DNA of 64,000 bases from Lachnospiraceae bacterium (GCA_910574965.1 CAJTDB010000002.1:1-64000); one strand, 5' to 3'; shown: positions 1-9,812, numbered from the stretch's first letter. The notes: generated by a model not told the origin, from the letters alone. Numbers and translations: made by a program.

Positions 1-1
1 T

Positions 2-18
2 AACATCATAAACTTAAG
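2..18. repeat. IS left terminal inverted repeat
   Basis: Seventeen bases that match perfectly, inverted, at 1522-1538. The next outward base differs between the two ends, so the repeat probably stops here or within a base or two. Confidence 0.85.
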
Positions 19-83
19 AAAAATCTGAAGGAATCTGTCAACAGGTTCCTTTCTTTATGTTAGAATACAGACAGGGGGTGCAT

Positions 84-1415
84 ATGGATAAACCTTATAA
101 AGGAAGATTTCAAAAGTTTTCCGAATCATTATCGGATCCGGAACTTATAAATTATGCAAGACAAATTGGAAAAAATACTTTTTCAAGAAAGCGGAAAATG
201 CCTTTAAAAGACATGCTGCTATGCTGTCTTTCTAAAAAAGGGCTTACTACAGCATTTGAACTCAGAAACTATTTTAAAGAAAAAGGAGACTTTTCGATGC
301 AGTTGTCCATACAGGGTTATTTACAACAGAGAAAGCGTTTGAATCCAGAGATCTTTCCATATCTGAACCGTAACTATCTTATGGATTTTTACCATTCTGA
401 CGAACCGAAACTATGGAACGGGTATCTGTTGATCGCAATTGACGGAAGCAAGGCAGAAGTTCCGAATTCAAAGGAAAACAGGGAAACGTTTGGAAACAGC
501 GGAAACCAGCATTCCAAAACGGGCCAGGTACGGGCGCTGGTAAGCGGAATGTATGATATTTTGAATCACTTTTATCTGGACATTGAAATAGAACATATTT
601 CTGTCAGTGAAAATGAACTGGCAAAAAGAAATTTAAAACATTTAAGAGAAATGGAAATCAGAAGGCCGGTTCTCGCAGTCTTTGACCGAGGTTATCCTTC
701 TTTAGAATTTATTGACTTTCTGGAGAAGGAGGGGATTCATTATTTAATGCGCCTTTCATCCAATGATTATAAGGCAGAGCGTAAACAGATGCAGTCAGCA
801 GATGATAAGGTCATTCTAAAACATTCCTCTGCCCGCCTGCAAAAAATACGCAAAAAACATCCGGAACAGTATGAACATATGAAAAAGAAAGGAAAAACGA
901 CAGTAAGAATCTCAAGATCAGCGATTCCTTCCGGAAATGAACTTGCACTGGTGACAGACCTTCCGGATACGATTGCGGCAGAAGAATTAGCAGGTTTATA
1001 TTACCAGAGATGGGAAATTGAAAAGAAATACCATACCTTAAAAAATAAAATGAAATTTGAGAGCGTGACAGGGAAATCATCTGTGTATGTGTACCAGGAT
1101 TTTTGGGCACAGGTTTTAGTGTATAACATGGTCCAGGACATCCGGAACAGCGCAGACGAGGAGGCTGCGTCATCGGGGCGGAAAAATGGAAATAAATATC
1201 CCATGCATACGAATGAAAATATAGCGATTGGTCTTTTCAAAGAGTCTATGCTGAAGATCCTTCTGGAACAGGAAGAGAAGAAGCGCATCCAAAAACTGAA
1301 CGAACTGCAGGAAGAAATGGAACGCTATGTTGTGCCAAAAAGAGAACGGCCAAGTAAAGAACGCAGAAAAAATATTTCCAATAAATATAAAAATAATCAA
1401 AAGAGCAGTTTTTAA
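84..1415 (+). CDS. IS4-family DDE transposase
   Basis: The 443-residue product is a cut-and-paste transposase. The DDE catalytic residues can be placed at about D120 (in LLIAIDGSK), D201 (in LAVFDRGYP) and E313, the last inside a clear Y(2)R(3)E(6)K signature (YYQRWEIEKKYHTLK) that defines the IS4 family. I chose the ATG at 84 because AGGGGGTG lies just upstream; an in-frame ATG at 57 has no visible ribosome binding site. No frameshift or stop is seen, so it may still be active. The C-terminus is Lys/Arg-rich, consistent with DNA binding. It sits on the opposite strand from the neighbouring LtaS-like genes and is unrelated to them. Confidence 0.93.
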   Translation: MDKPYKGRFQKFSESLSDPELINYARQIGKNTFSRKRKMPLKDMLLCCLSKKGLTTAFELRNYFKEKGDFSMQLSIQGYLQQRKRLNPEIFPYLNRNYLMDFYHSDEPKLWNGYLLIAIDGSKAEVPNSKENRETFGNSGNQHSKTGQVRALVSGMYDILNHFYLDIEIEHISVSENELAKRNLKHLREMEIRRPVLAVFDRGYPSLEFIDFLEKEGIHYLMRLSSNDYKAERKQMQSADDKVILKHSSARLQKIRKKHPEQYEHMKKKGKTTVRISRSAIPSGNELALVTDLPDTIAAEELAGLYYQRWEIEKKYHTLKNKMKFESVTGKSSVYVYQDFWAQVLVYNMVQDIRNSADEEAASSGRKNGNKYPMHTNENIAIGLFKESMLKILLEQEEKKRIQKLNELQEEMERYVVPKRERPSKERRKNISNKYKNNQKSSF

Positions 1416-1454
1416 AATGCCCATAATCCTTTTAAGGGGAGATTATGGGCATTT
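1415..1454. terminator. Hairpin terminator after the transposase
   Basis: A perfect 14-bp stem (1415-1428 with 1441-1454) starts at the transposase stop codon and is followed by T-rich sequence. It is A-rich on the left arm, so it could work in both directions and shield the element from outside transcription. Confidence 0.8.
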
Positions 1455-1521
1455 TTCAATTTTAATTTGCACTGTTGTAATAAAGTTTCAATCTGGATAA
1501 CTCAAATGTGTAACATCTATG

Positions 1522-1538
1522 CTTAAGTTTATGATGTT
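1522..1538. repeat. IS right terminal inverted repeat
   Basis: Inverted perfect match to 2-18. It marks the right end of the insertion sequence; about 150 bp of sequence with no recognisable gene follows before the terminator at 1629-1657. Confidence 0.85.
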
Positions 1539-1628
1539 GCGCAGAGCAGGTGGTTTTTTTGTTCTCCAAAGTTCCATTTTTCGGATCAGCGAAAAACTCC
1601 TCAATGGAGAACAGGGCCATGCCCTAAC

Positions 1629-1657
1629 AAAAAAACGGCCACATTTTATTGTGGCCG
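1629..1657 (-). terminator. Rho-independent terminator of the thrS-LtaS unit
   Basis: On the minus strand an 8-bp GC-rich stem (CGGCCACA pairs, 1636-1643 with 1650-1657, 6-nt loop) is followed by seven T residues. It lies 37 bp beyond the stop codon of the last LtaS-like gene and is the first strong terminator after thrS. Confidence 0.9.
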
Positions 1658-1693
1658 AGAGCAATCTTCCGGATGCTCAAAAAATCCGATAAT

Positions 1694-3565
1694 CTATTGC
1701 CGGAAATAATCCGTCTCCAAAATTAGCTGATTCACTTTCAGCTTTTCTGAGATCATCTCCCGCATCTCTTTCATCTCATCGTTGCTCATATTTCCTTTTA
1801 CTTCCCCGGATTCACTGTAATATGCACCGTCACTGCGGATCCAGGATCCGTCCTGCCAGTACGCATATCCTTCATAATCCGGATCAAATGCATCATTTCC
1901 GGTAAAGTATCCATGATTATCCAGTGAGAACAGATTGCATATGGTAGGATAGATATCTGTTGTATTTACAACCTTTGAAATTTCCTGCGGCTCGATTCCT
2001 TCTGCCCATATGAAAAACGGTGTTTTGGAGAGTTCATATACGTTCCCGGCATCTGACAGCTCTTTTAGATACTCCTGATCGACAATCGTATAATTATAAT
2101 GATCGCCGTAAGCTATGATCACCGTATTCTCCAGCAGACCGTCTTTCTCCAACTGTTCCAGGAGTTCTGTAAACATATCATCCGTAAGCCGGGCCTTTGC
2201 ACTGATCGAATCCATCTCCTCTGAATCATACATGCCTTTGTATTCTGGATAAAGCTTTACGGCATCATCTTCATAAGAATACGGCTTGGGATTTCCATTC
2301 ATTGAGGAATGCGCACTGAACGTTAAAACCAGATTGAAAAAGGGAATATCTTCTGTAAATTTCTGATAAATTTCATTATTTTCTACCAGGGTACAATCCC
2401 GCTGTGCAATCCGGTCCTCTTCATAATCTTTATAAGAAATATATTCCTCAAATCCTACTGCATTGTGAATATTTTGTCGATTATAAAAACTGCTTGCATT
2501 GTAATGAAAAGCTTTCGAAGAATACTCATCCCCAAATAAATATGGCAGGCTGTATGGAAAAATGTTATTTGTATAGTTAACCAATGGAACCCCGCTCGCC
2601 GGAGCTGTAATCCCTGTATAACTGCAAAATTCTGTATTTAATGTTGCAGCACTTCCAAATACAGGAGTATACATATTGGGAAAATTAATTCCTTCCTCCA
2701 TCATCCTGCACATAGTCGGAGTCGTATTCTCATTGATCATCCAGTCATCTATGCTTTCCATCAAAACCAGAATCAAATTCTTTCCTTGAAATACCCCTGT
2801 CATCTCATTGTTTTCTCTTTTATCCTCCTGAAAATAAGTATTTATTACTGCCATATCTTCTTCTGACACCGGACTTTTATTACAAACCAGGTAAATATCT
2901 CTGGCCAGGAATTCATAAGCCCCAAACATGCCAACCGCTCTCTTATTGTCGATCCATTCTCTGTAAATCGTTTTTTTATACGTATAGGTGAATGCTCCCT
3001 GCTCCGCGTCTTCTGACATCATAAACAGATTCGGAATAAATAAAATGCATCCACTGCATCCAAGTATTATCAAAACTCCATATAAAACTTTACGTCTCCA
3101 GGCAATCAAATCAAACTCTATCTTGGAAAGCAAAAAGTATCCTATAATTCCCAAAAGCAGAAATGTTCCCAGCAAAATCAACGCAGATGAATCGAAATAA
3201 GACTGTACCATGCCACCAAAATCCTGCGCCTCACCAGCGTACTGCAAAGTACGTATTCCGTAGACTCTTCCAAAAATCCTGCAGTAAATATACTCTGAAA
3301 ACATAAATATACAAAGGAAACAATACACGCAAATATATATCATTCCCCTGATTCTTTTACGGGAAATCATCTGTAAAACAGACACAACAATTAGAGCCCA
3401 CAAAATATCATACAGTATAGGGACTTCATCCATTACAGAAACATACATCGTTTTTATCTCCGGCTGTACTCTGAAAGCAAATTCTGCCACCACAAAGCAC
3501 AAAACAAGCCCCGCATATTTCGCAAGCTCCACTATATTTTTCTTATTGACCCAGCGTCTGATCAT
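1694..3565 (-). CDS. LtaS-like lipoteichoic acid synthase / phosphoglycerol transferase (copy 1)
   Basis: A 623-residue membrane enzyme of the LtaS family, which transfers glycerol-phosphate from phosphatidylglycerol to a growing teichoic acid or to a sugar outside the membrane. About five hydrophobic segments (residues 15-32, 50-66, 76-95, 128-147, 160-180) precede an extracellular sulfatase-fold domain from about residue 260. Metal and catalytic residues can be placed by analogy with S. aureus LtaS: E270 (LVLMES), nucleophile T308 (AATLNTEF), and D488-H489 (YGDHYN). All are kept. It lies 73 bp downstream of a close paralogue with the same first 20 residues and a nearly identical last 140. 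It could alternatively decorate a polysaccharide with phosphoglycerol. Family assignment is firm; substrate is unknown. Confidence 0.9.
   Translation of the reverse strand: MIRRWVNKKNIVELAKYAGLVLCFVVAEFAFRVQPEIKTMYVSVMDEVPILYDILWALIVVSVLQMISRKRIRGMIYICVYCFLCIFMFSEYIYCRIFGRVYGIRTLQYAGEAQDFGGMVQSYFDSSALILLGTFLLLGIIGYFLLSKIEFDLIAWRRKVLYGVLIILGCSGCILFIPNLFMMSEDAEQGAFTYTYKKTIYREWIDNKRAVGMFGAYEFLARDIYLVCNKSPVSEEDMAVINTYFQEDKRENNEMTGVFQGKNLILVLMESIDDWMINENTTPTMCRMMEEGINFPNMYTPVFGSAATLNTEFCSYTGITAPASGVPLVNYTNNIFPYSLPYLFGDEYSSKAFHYNASSFYNRQNIHNAVGFEEYISYKDYEEDRIAQRDCTLVENNEIYQKFTEDIPFFNLVLTFSAHSSMNGNPKPYSYEDDAVKLYPEYKGMYDSEEMDSISAKARLTDDMFTELLEQLEKDGLLENTVIIAYGDHYNYTIVDQEYLKELSDAGNVYELSKTPFFIWAEGIEPQEISKVVNTTDIYPTICNLFSLDNHGYFTGNDAFDPDYEGYAYWQDGSWIRSDGAYYSESGEVKGNMSNDEMKEMREMISEKLKVNQLILETDYFRQ
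1697..2115 (-). repeat. Near-identical 3' tract shared by the two LtaS-like genes
   Basis: The last roughly 420 bp of this gene match about 3650-4075 in the upstream paralogue with only scattered mismatches. Further into the genes the two copies diverge sharply at the nucleotide level. The boundary was judged by eye. Confidence 0.8.
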
Positions 3566-3586
3566 TGCATCTGATTCCCTTCTCTA
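3501..3586 (-). repeat. 86-bp repeat covering RBS, start and first codons of the LtaS-like genes
   Basis: This stretch recurs at 5452-5537 with one mismatch that I can see. It includes the ribosome binding site (AGAAGGGA) and the first codons of each LtaS-like gene. The sequence beyond it differs between copies. Confidence 0.85.
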
Positions 3587-3638
3587 ATTATATGATTCCA
3601 GAACCTCCGATTCCCAAATAGTTTCTGAAAAATCATTT

Positions 3639-5516
3639 TCATTGTTGACGGAAATAATCCGTCTCTAAGATCAACTGATTCACTTTCAGCTTTTCTGAGA
3701 TCATCTCCCGCATCTCTTTCATCTCATCGTTGCTCATAGTTCCTTTTACTTCCCCGGATTCACTGTAATATGCACCGTCACTGCGGATCCAGGATCCGTC
3801 CTGCCAGTACGCATATCCTTCATAATCCGGATCAAATACATCATTCCCGGTAAAGTATCCATGATTATCCAGGGAAAACAGATTGCATATGGTAGGATAC
3901 ATATCTGTTGTATTCACAACCTTTGAAATTTCCTGCGGCTCGATTCCTTCTGCCCATATGAAAAACGGTGTTTTGGAGAGCTCATATACGTTCTCGGCAT
4001 CTGACAGCTCCTTTAGATACTCCTGATCGACGATCGTATAATTGTAGTGATCTCCATATGCAATAATTACTGTATCTTCAAGAAGACCGTCTTCTTCTAG
4101 CCGGACCAGCAGCTCGGAAAACATATCATCTGTAAGCCTTGCTTTCGCACTGATAGCATCCATTTCTTCCGAAGCATACATTCCTTTATATTCTGGATAT
4201 AATTTTATTGCTTCATCTTTATATGAATACGGTTCCGGAGAACCTACCATAGTAGAATGTGCACTGAAGGTTATAACGAAATGAAAAAACGGAACCTTTT
4301 CTGTAAATTCCTGATAAATCTCTGCATTTCGCGTTAATGTGCTGTCTTGTTGTGCAGCCAAATCCTCCTCATAATCCAGATAAGAGATATATTTCTCAAA
4401 ACCAACTGCATTGTGAATATTTTGACGATTATAATAGCTGCCAACATTATAATGAAATGCTTTCGAAGTATAACCATCCTGTCCAAACAGACGAGGGAGG
4501 CTATACGAATACTCATTATTTGTGTAATTAACCAGAGGAATTCCATTTGCAGGAGCCGTAATCCCTGTATAACTGCAAAACTCCGAATTTAAAGTGCCTG
4601 CGCCTCCAAAGATAGGAGTGTACATATTCGTAAAATTGATCCCTTCTTCCATCATTCGGCACATGGTCGGTGTTGTTTTTTCATTGATAAGCCAGTCATC
4701 TATACTTTCCATTAAAACCAGTATCAGATTTTTCCCTTCTAATACCCCTGTCATATCATTTTCTGTTCTGTCCCTATTTTGAAAAAATGTACTCACTGCT
4801 GCCCTGTCTTCCTCAGATACCGGCTTTTTATTGCATAACAAATACGCGTCTCTGGTCAGAAATTCATAGGCACCAAACATGCCAACGGCCCGCTTATTAT
4901 CTATCCATTCCTTATATATCGTTTTCTTAAACACATATGTCATACCGCCCTGTTCCGCGGATTCTGATGTCAGAAACAGATGGGGAAGAACGAGCATACA
5001 TCCGCTGCATCCAGCAATCACGAATACTCCACGCAAAACTGCACTTTTCCAATATAAAACATTCAGTTCTGCTCTCGTAATCAGAAAATATCCTATTGCT
5101 CCTATAAATAAAAATGCTCCCACAATGAGCCATGTAGCACTGTCAAAATAAGACCATACAATACCGCCGAAATCATGTGCTTCACCCGCATATTGCAGTG
5201 TACGGATTCCATAGATTCGGCCAAAAATCCTGCAGTAAATATATTCCGAGAGCATAAACACACATAAGAAAAGATGCAGAAAAAGATACACTCCCCCTCT
5301 GATTTTCTTTATGGGAATCATCTGCAATACAGACACCATGATCGCCGCCCAGAGAATATCGTACACAATCGGCACCTCATCCCAAGGAGAAACCCACTTT
5401 GTTCTTATCTCCGGCTGTACTCTAAATATGGTTTCGATTGCCACAAAACAGAAAACAAGCCCCGCATATTTCGCAAGTTCCACTATATTTTTCTTATTGA
5501 CCCAGCGTCTGATCAT
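3639..5516 (-). CDS. LtaS-like lipoteichoic acid synthase / phosphoglycerol transferase (copy 2)
   Basis: A 625-residue paralogue of the gene at 1694, with the same plan: about five membrane segments, then an extracellular sulfatase-fold domain. The equivalent catalytic residues are present (E270, T308 in AGTLNSEF, and the YGDHYN pair near residue 490). It starts 40 bp after the thrS stop codon with no terminator between, so it should be cotranscribed with thrS. The two ends of the gene are almost identical to copy 1, while residues 25-260 and much of the middle differ, which points to gene conversion after an older duplication. Two such enzymes in other bacteria can act as primer synthase and polymerase; whether that applies here is not visible from sequence. 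Confidence 0.9.
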   Translation of the reverse strand: MIRRWVNKKNIVELAKYAGLVFCFVAIETIFRVQPEIRTKWVSPWDEVPIVYDILWAAIMVSVLQMIPIKKIRGGVYLFLHLFLCVFMLSEYIYCRIFGRIYGIRTLQYAGEAHDFGGIVWSYFDSATWLIVGAFLFIGAIGYFLITRAELNVLYWKSAVLRGVFVIAGCSGCMLVLPHLFLTSESAEQGGMTYVFKKTIYKEWIDNKRAVGMFGAYEFLTRDAYLLCNKKPVSEEDRAAVSTFFQNRDRTENDMTGVLEGKNLILVLMESIDDWLINEKTTPTMCRMMEEGINFTNMYTPIFGGAGTLNSEFCSYTGITAPANGIPLVNYTNNEYSYSLPRLFGQDGYTSKAFHYNVGSYYNRQNIHNAVGFEKYISYLDYEEDLAAQQDSTLTRNAEIYQEFTEKVPFFHFVITFSAHSTMVGSPEPYSYKDEAIKLYPEYKGMYASEEMDAISAKARLTDDMFSELLVRLEEDGLLEDTVIIAYGDHYNYTIVDQEYLKELSDAENVYELSKTPFFIWAEGIEPQEISKVVNTTDMYPTICNLFSLDNHGYFTGNDVFDPDYEGYAYWQDGSWIRSDGAYYSESGEVKGTMSNDEMKEMREMISEKLKVNQLILETDYFRQQ

Positions 5517-5556
5517 TGCATCTGATTCCCTTCTCTATCAATCTTGTACTTTCAAT

Positions 5557-7518
5557 TTACTTCTGCTCCTGCACCTCAATCTTCCGAATCTCCTTTGTCC
5601 GGATCTCCCTGCAGACTGCATTGATGAATTCCGACAGTTCTTTCTGTCCTTCATCCCCCAGGAAACGGCTTCTGACAGAGACTTTCTCCTCTGCTTCTTC
5701 CTTTTCTCCGACGACCAGCATATATGGAACTTTCGCAAGTCTCGCTTCTCTGATCTTATAGCCGATTTTCTCTGCCCGCATATCTATTGTGGAAAGTATT
5801 CCGTTTGCTTTCAGTTCCGCATTTACTTTTTTTGCATATCCAATATATTTATCGGAAATCGGCAACACGCGCACCTGCTCCGGACACAGCCATGTAGGGA
5901 ACATCCCTGCATATTTCTCGATCAGCCAGGCAAGGGTCCTCTCATAACAGCCAAGGGATGTTCTATGAATGATATACGGACGGACCTTCTCTCCATTCTG
6001 GTCAATGTAATACATGTCAAACTGTTCCGCCAGAAGGGCATCCCACTGGACTGTAATCATGGTGTCTTCTTTACCATATACATTTTTCGTATTGATATCC
6101 ACCTTGGGACCATAGAAAGCTGCTTCTCCCACATCTTCTACAAACGGAATTTCCAGCTCTGTCAAGATCTCACGAATGTGCTGCTCTGTCTCGTTCCAGA
6201 CTTCCGGTTCTCCGATATATTTCTCCCGGTTATCGGGATCCCATTTAGAAAGATGATAGGTCACATCCTCCTCTACTCCAAGGGTTGTCAGGCATTTCTT
6301 TGCCAGAGCCATACACCTTTTAAATTCCTCCACCATCTGGTCCGGGCGAACAATCAAGTGGCCCTCCGATATCGTAAACTGGCGTACACGGGTCAGACCA
6401 TGCATCTCTCCGGAATCCTCATTGCGGAACAAAGTCGAAGTCTCTCCATAGCGCAGAGGCAGATCCCGATAAGATTTCTGGCTTGCTTTATAGATATAAT
6501 ACTGAAACGGGCAGGTCATAGGACGAAGTGCAAACACCTCTTTGTCCTTTTCCTCGTCTCCCAGCACAAACATCCCTTCTTTATAATGATCCCAGTGTCC
6601 GGATATTTTATACAGATCGCTTTTGGCCATCAGCGGCGTCTTCGTACGAATATAACCCCAGTTGTTGTCCTCCTCATCCTCAATCCACCTCTGCAGTGTC
6701 TGGATCATCTTTGCCCCTTTGGGCATCAGAAGCGGAAGTCCCTGGCCGATCACATCCACAGTTGTAAACAGCTCCATTTCCCGGCCCAGTTTATTGTGAT
6801 CCCGCTTCTTAATATCCTCCAAATGCTGAAGATACGCTTCCAGCTCTTCCTTAGATGCAAAAGCACTTCCGTAGATCCTCTGAAGCATAGCCTTTTCCGA
6901 ATCGCCGCGCCAATATGCTCCGGAAGAAGATGTCAGCTTAAATGCCTTGATGCCTTTGGTGCTCATCAAATGAGGCCCTGCACACAGATCTACAAAGTCT
7001 CCCTGACGATAGAAAGAAATCTCTGCATCTTCCGGAAGCTCCTGAATCAGCTCTACTTTGTAAGTCTCTCCCTTCTCCTCCATAAACCGGACCGCTTCTT
7101 CTCTCGAAAGAGTAAAGCGTTCCAGTTTTGCTCCTTTTTTAATGATTTTTTTCATCTCTTTTTCAATTTTATCCAGATCTTCCCTGGAAAACGGTGCCGC
7201 ATCAAAATCATAATAGTATCCGGTATCAATGGCCGGACCGATGGTCAGTTTTGCATCCGGAAACAGATTCTTTACTGCCTCTGCCAGTACATGGGAGCAG
7301 GTATGGCGCATGACCCGAAGCCCTGCTTCCTCTCTTGCCGTCAGTATATTCAGGGAGCAGTCCCTGTCAACGACCGTCCGGAGATCGACCGCTTCCCCGT
7401 CTATCTCTCCGGCGCAGGCCATACGAGCCAATCCTTCGCTGATGTCATAAGCGATATCAATGACTGTTTTGCTCTCTGCATACTCTTTTACGGAACCATC
7501 TTTTAACGTAATCTTCAT
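5557..7518 (-). CDS. thrS: Threonyl-tRNA synthetase
   Basis: The 653-residue product charges tRNA-Thr in the cytoplasm. Order of domains: TGS-like domain at about 1-60, second additional (editing) domain with the HTCSHVLAEA motif, class II catalytic core with motif 2 (FRNEDSGEMHGLTRVRQF) and the zinc-site cysteine in RPMTCPF, then an anticodon-binding domain over the last ~100 residues. I set the start at the ATG at 7516-7518 because AGGAGG (7526-7531) lies 7 nt upstream; the ATG two codons earlier is only 1 nt from that site. A threonine T-box and a consensus promoter precede it. Two LtaS-like genes follow within 40 bp. Confidence 0.98.
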   Translation of the reverse strand: MKITLKDGSVKEYAESKTVIDIAYDISEGLARMACAGEIDGEAVDLRTVVDRDCSLNILTAREEAGLRVMRHTCSHVLAEAVKNLFPDAKLTIGPAIDTGYYYDFDAAPFSREDLDKIEKEMKKIIKKGAKLERFTLSREEAVRFMEEKGETYKVELIQELPEDAEISFYRQGDFVDLCAGPHLMSTKGIKAFKLTSSSGAYWRGDSEKAMLQRIYGSAFASKEELEAYLQHLEDIKKRDHNKLGREMELFTTVDVIGQGLPLLMPKGAKMIQTLQRWIEDEEDNNWGYIRTKTPLMAKSDLYKISGHWDHYKEGMFVLGDEEKDKEVFALRPMTCPFQYYIYKASQKSYRDLPLRYGETSTLFRNEDSGEMHGLTRVRQFTISEGHLIVRPDQMVEEFKRCMALAKKCLTTLGVEEDVTYHLSKWDPDNREKYIGEPEVWNETEQHIREILTELEIPFVEDVGEAAFYGPKVDINTKNVYGKEDTMITVQWDALLAEQFDMYYIDQNGEKVRPYIIHRTSLGCYERTLAWLIEKYAGMFPTWLCPEQVRVLPISDKYIGYAKKVNAELKANGILSTIDMRAEKIGYKIREARLAKVPYMLVVGEKEEAEEKVSVRSRFLGDEGQKELSEFINAVCREIRTKEIRKIEVQEQK

Positions 7519-7550
7519 TTTCATTCCTCCTGCTGATTTTTTAGAAATAA

Positions 7551-7788
7551 AAAACCCTGAACAATCCAAAGACTGCTCAGGGACGATATACAAAGCTACC
7601 GCGGTTCCACCCTAATTGTATCATTACCACTTCATTCGACCAATAACGGAGTCATCCGGACTGTATAAAAGTCACTCCAGGGTGGTCTTCCGATCGTTTC
7701 CTCACAGAGCCTTCCACCATAATGGCTCTTTCTCTGGGTGATTCCGCGAACTTACTCTTCCTGTCTTCGTATTATCCTGTTCAACTGG
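7551..7788 (-). promoter_or_regulatory. T-box riboswitch leader, threonine
   Basis: On the minus strand the T-box core AGGGTGGNACCGCG is present exactly (7600-7613). Downstream is a terminator stem (7555-7563 with 7574-7582) followed by a T-run, so this is the transcription-attenuation type. Uncharged tRNA-Thr should favour the antiterminator. A candidate specifier codon ACC (Thr) lies at 7684-7686 (or the adjacent 7681-7683), about 100 nt after the predicted transcription start, where a Stem I specifier loop is expected. Stem I was not folded in detail. Confidence 0.93.
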
Positions 7789-7793
7789 TTTAC

Positions 7794-7821
7794 ATTATAG
7801 CATCAAAATGGCTTCTGTCAA
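7794..7821 (-). promoter_or_regulatory. Sigma-A promoter of the thrS unit
   Basis: Perfect -35 TTGACA (7816-7821) and -10 TATAAT (7794-7799) hexamers with 16-bp spacing on the minus strand. Transcription should start near 7787, directly at the T-box. Confidence 0.92.
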
Positions 7822-7875
7822 GTTCTTTATTTTGGTCTTTTTCGATTCTTTTTCGATTTCACTGCAAAATGCAGT

Positions 7876-9267
7876 TCATTCGTATACGGCGTCCCGCTCC
7901 ATTCCTGTAATTGAATCCACGCCATAATAACATGCCATCCACTGGTTAAACCAACTGCCGCAGTCCGCAGACACATTGGGAGTATTCTCTGTGACATTGC
8001 TGATATTCCCGGACGGAGTCAGGAGATAGACCTTCACATCCATGATCCCCTGCGCCTTCTGTTCTTCGATCATTGCAATCTGTTCCTGTACTTCCTCATA
8101 AGTCCGGCTGATATCATAAAATGCACAAGTATATCTTATACCAGAATAAAAAGTCAAAATCAGGAGAAAGGCTTTCACGGGTTTTATAATATCATACCCG
8201 TCTGTTCGGATCTCCTTGTAGACCTGGCCGATCGCAATCATCAGAAAGCAGACGGCAAGGATCCAGGATTTTCCCATAATGATCGGGGAGAGAATCAGCG
8301 CACCTACACTGGCTGCCCCGGCCACACAATAGAAAAACGGAATGATCAGAGAAGTGATCCATTCCCGATGTTCTTTCTTTCTGTTTCTGATCAGCACAAA
8401 CACAAGAATCAGCAAAATAATCAGCGGCAGCAGGATATAGTGATAAGAAAAACCGATGATCTCCCGAATCCGTTTGAGATAGACGGTCAGTTGAAAACCT
8501 CCCGACGTCATCCGGTTCCTGCTGCTGGGCGCAGAAAGAAGCATCATCATTCCTACAGCAGCCGATAAAATACCCGTCACACTCCAAAAAGGAACTTTCC
8601 TGCGTTTCCAAACCCAGTAAGCCACGAACAGAGCCGTCAGCAGAATCACTGCACCCCCGATATTTTCACTGGAGCAGCCTGCCGCAAGTCCTACGGGTAC
8701 AATCAGAACTCCTTTCAGTACCTGATATTTTTCAGAATCAGAAGGAGTACTCATGTACAAATGATATGGAAGAAAAAATACAAGTGCCAGAACCGTCATC
8801 CAAAGATAATTGCACGCCCCGGAAAGCCAGAGAAGTGTATGTGCAGTTACCGGCAGAAATACCCACATGGCAAGATAGATCACTGCCGCATATCCGGCCC
8901 TCCATCTTCGGTGATCTCTTTCGATGTGAATGAGCAGCAGCCATCCAAGCAAAAGATACATCAGCGAATTGCAAATATTGAACAGCACTTTATCATGCAT
9001 CATAAAAAACATAACCAGTGCATGGCTGATAATCCTTCCGTTAAAACGCTCTGCATGATTTTTCAAAGACAGAGGAATGTCTGCAATTCGGTCCAGCACT
9101 CTTGTTTCTGCTGAAGGTCTTGAACCTTCCCAGAAAAAATGATACATATAATCGTCTGCCGTGTATACGGATTTTTGATTTAAAAGAAAGATCAGGAAAA
9201 ATACTGCCAGACAGACAAGCATATACAAAATTATGCTTCTTGCCGCATCTTCCTTATGTTCCCTCAT
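7876..9267 (-). CDS. DUF6056-like polytopic membrane protein
   Basis: A 463-residue integral membrane protein with about ten hydrophobic segments and no recognisable soluble domain apart from a C-terminal tail of about 80 residues. The segment with LSGACNYLW resembles the DUF6056 family as I recall it; no function is established to my knowledge, although the architecture is like GT-C glycosyltransferases. I chose the ATG at 9267 because it overlaps the stop of the upstream SEC-C gene as ATGA, a sign of translational coupling. A GTG at 9282 is an alternative. It ends in a small hairpin region without a T-run, about 55 bp before the divergently placed thrS promoter elements. Confidence 0.75.
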   Translation of the reverse strand: MREHKEDAARSIILYMLVCLAVFFLIFLLNQKSVYTADDYMYHFFWEGSRPSAETRVLDRIADIPLSLKNHAERFNGRIISHALVMFFMMHDKVLFNICNSLMYLLLGWLLLIHIERDHRRWRAGYAAVIYLAMWVFLPVTAHTLLWLSGACNYLWMTVLALVFFLPYHLYMSTPSDSEKYQVLKGVLIVPVGLAAGCSSENIGGAVILLTALFVAYWVWKRRKVPFWSVTGILSAAVGMMMLLSAPSSRNRMTSGGFQLTVYLKRIREIIGFSYHYILLPLIILLILVFVLIRNRKKEHREWITSLIIPFFYCVAGAASVGALILSPIIMGKSWILAVCFLMIAIGQVYKEIRTDGYDIIKPVKAFLLILTFYSGIRYTCAFYDISRTYEEVQEQIAMIEEQKAQGIMDVKVYLLTPSGNISNVTENTPNVSADCGSWFNQWMACYYGVDSITGMERDAVYE

Positions 9268-9767
9268 TTCTTCCCGCAGCACTGCTTATATTTCTTCCCG
9301 CTCCCGCACGGACATGGATCATTTCTTCCGACCTTGGGACCTTTTACAACGGTTCCGGACTTTTTCTGTTCCAGATAAAGCCGCTTCCTCGTCTCCTCAT
9401 CGTAAATAGCCTCCCACTGGGGAAGATTGTACAGCCAGTCTGCTTTGGCATCCACCATATTTTTGTACAGTTTCTCCTTGTCAAACTTCAGGCTGACGAC
9501 TGTATCCTCTTCCATCTCCTCAATGGGGTTTGGAGTCACAAGACTATCGTTGATTCCGTCCAGAAAGCCGGTCATTTCCATAATACTCAATCCATACTGC
9601 TCTGCCAGCTCCTTAACCGTTCCCTTGACCTCTGTGTCCGGCTCCGTCAGCAGTTTCTCATAGACGCCTTTTTCCAGATTAAAATAATTTGCCCAAAATC
9701 TCTGGATAACCCCTCTGTCCTTAGATTCATCATATGCGATTTTCTGCCATTCTTTTAACAATGCCAT
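9264..9767 (-). CDS. SEC-C metal-binding motif protein
   Basis: A 167-residue soluble protein. The last 20 residues form a SEC-C motif ([16 protein letters not shown]), the zinc-binding tail also found on SecA that contacts SecB or ribosomes. The body (residues 1-145) is acidic and mostly helical, of unknown function; proteins of this type in clostridia are small cytoplasmic proteins without an assigned role. It starts at an ATG preceded by AAAGGATGG and has its own candidate promoter. Its stop overlaps the start of the DUF6056-like gene by 4 nt, so the two are probably coexpressed. Confidence 0.85.
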   Translation of the reverse strand: MALLKEWQKIAYDESKDRGVIQRFWANYFNLEKGVYEKLLTEPDTEVKGTVKELAEQYGLSIMEMTGFLDGINDSLVTPNPIEEMEEDTVVSLKFDKEKLYKNMVDAKADWLYNLPQWEAIYDEETRKRLYLEQKKSGTVVKGPKVGRNDPCPCGSGKKYKQCCGKK

Positions 9768-9812
9768 TCTTTTTTACCATCCTTTTTGTATTTCTTGTAC
9801 AAATATAGAGAT

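Larger units (their letters stand above)
1..1539 (+). mobile_element. IS4-family insertion sequence (IS231-like)
   Basis: A single transposase gene is flanked by a 17-bp perfect inverted repeat at 2-18 and 1522-1538 (AACATCATAAACTTAAG and its complement). The inner half, ACTTAAG, resembles IS231 ends as I remember them; that resemblance is recall, not a search. The element is about 1.54 kb, normal for this family, and appears intact. The left boundary sits at the window edge, so the target-site duplication cannot be checked. Confidence 0.85.

Noticed and set aside
5311-7506. Long plus-strand open reading frame (731 codons)
   Set aside because: It is antisense to thrS and its translation shows no recognisable family; it is a shadow of a strongly conserved gene.
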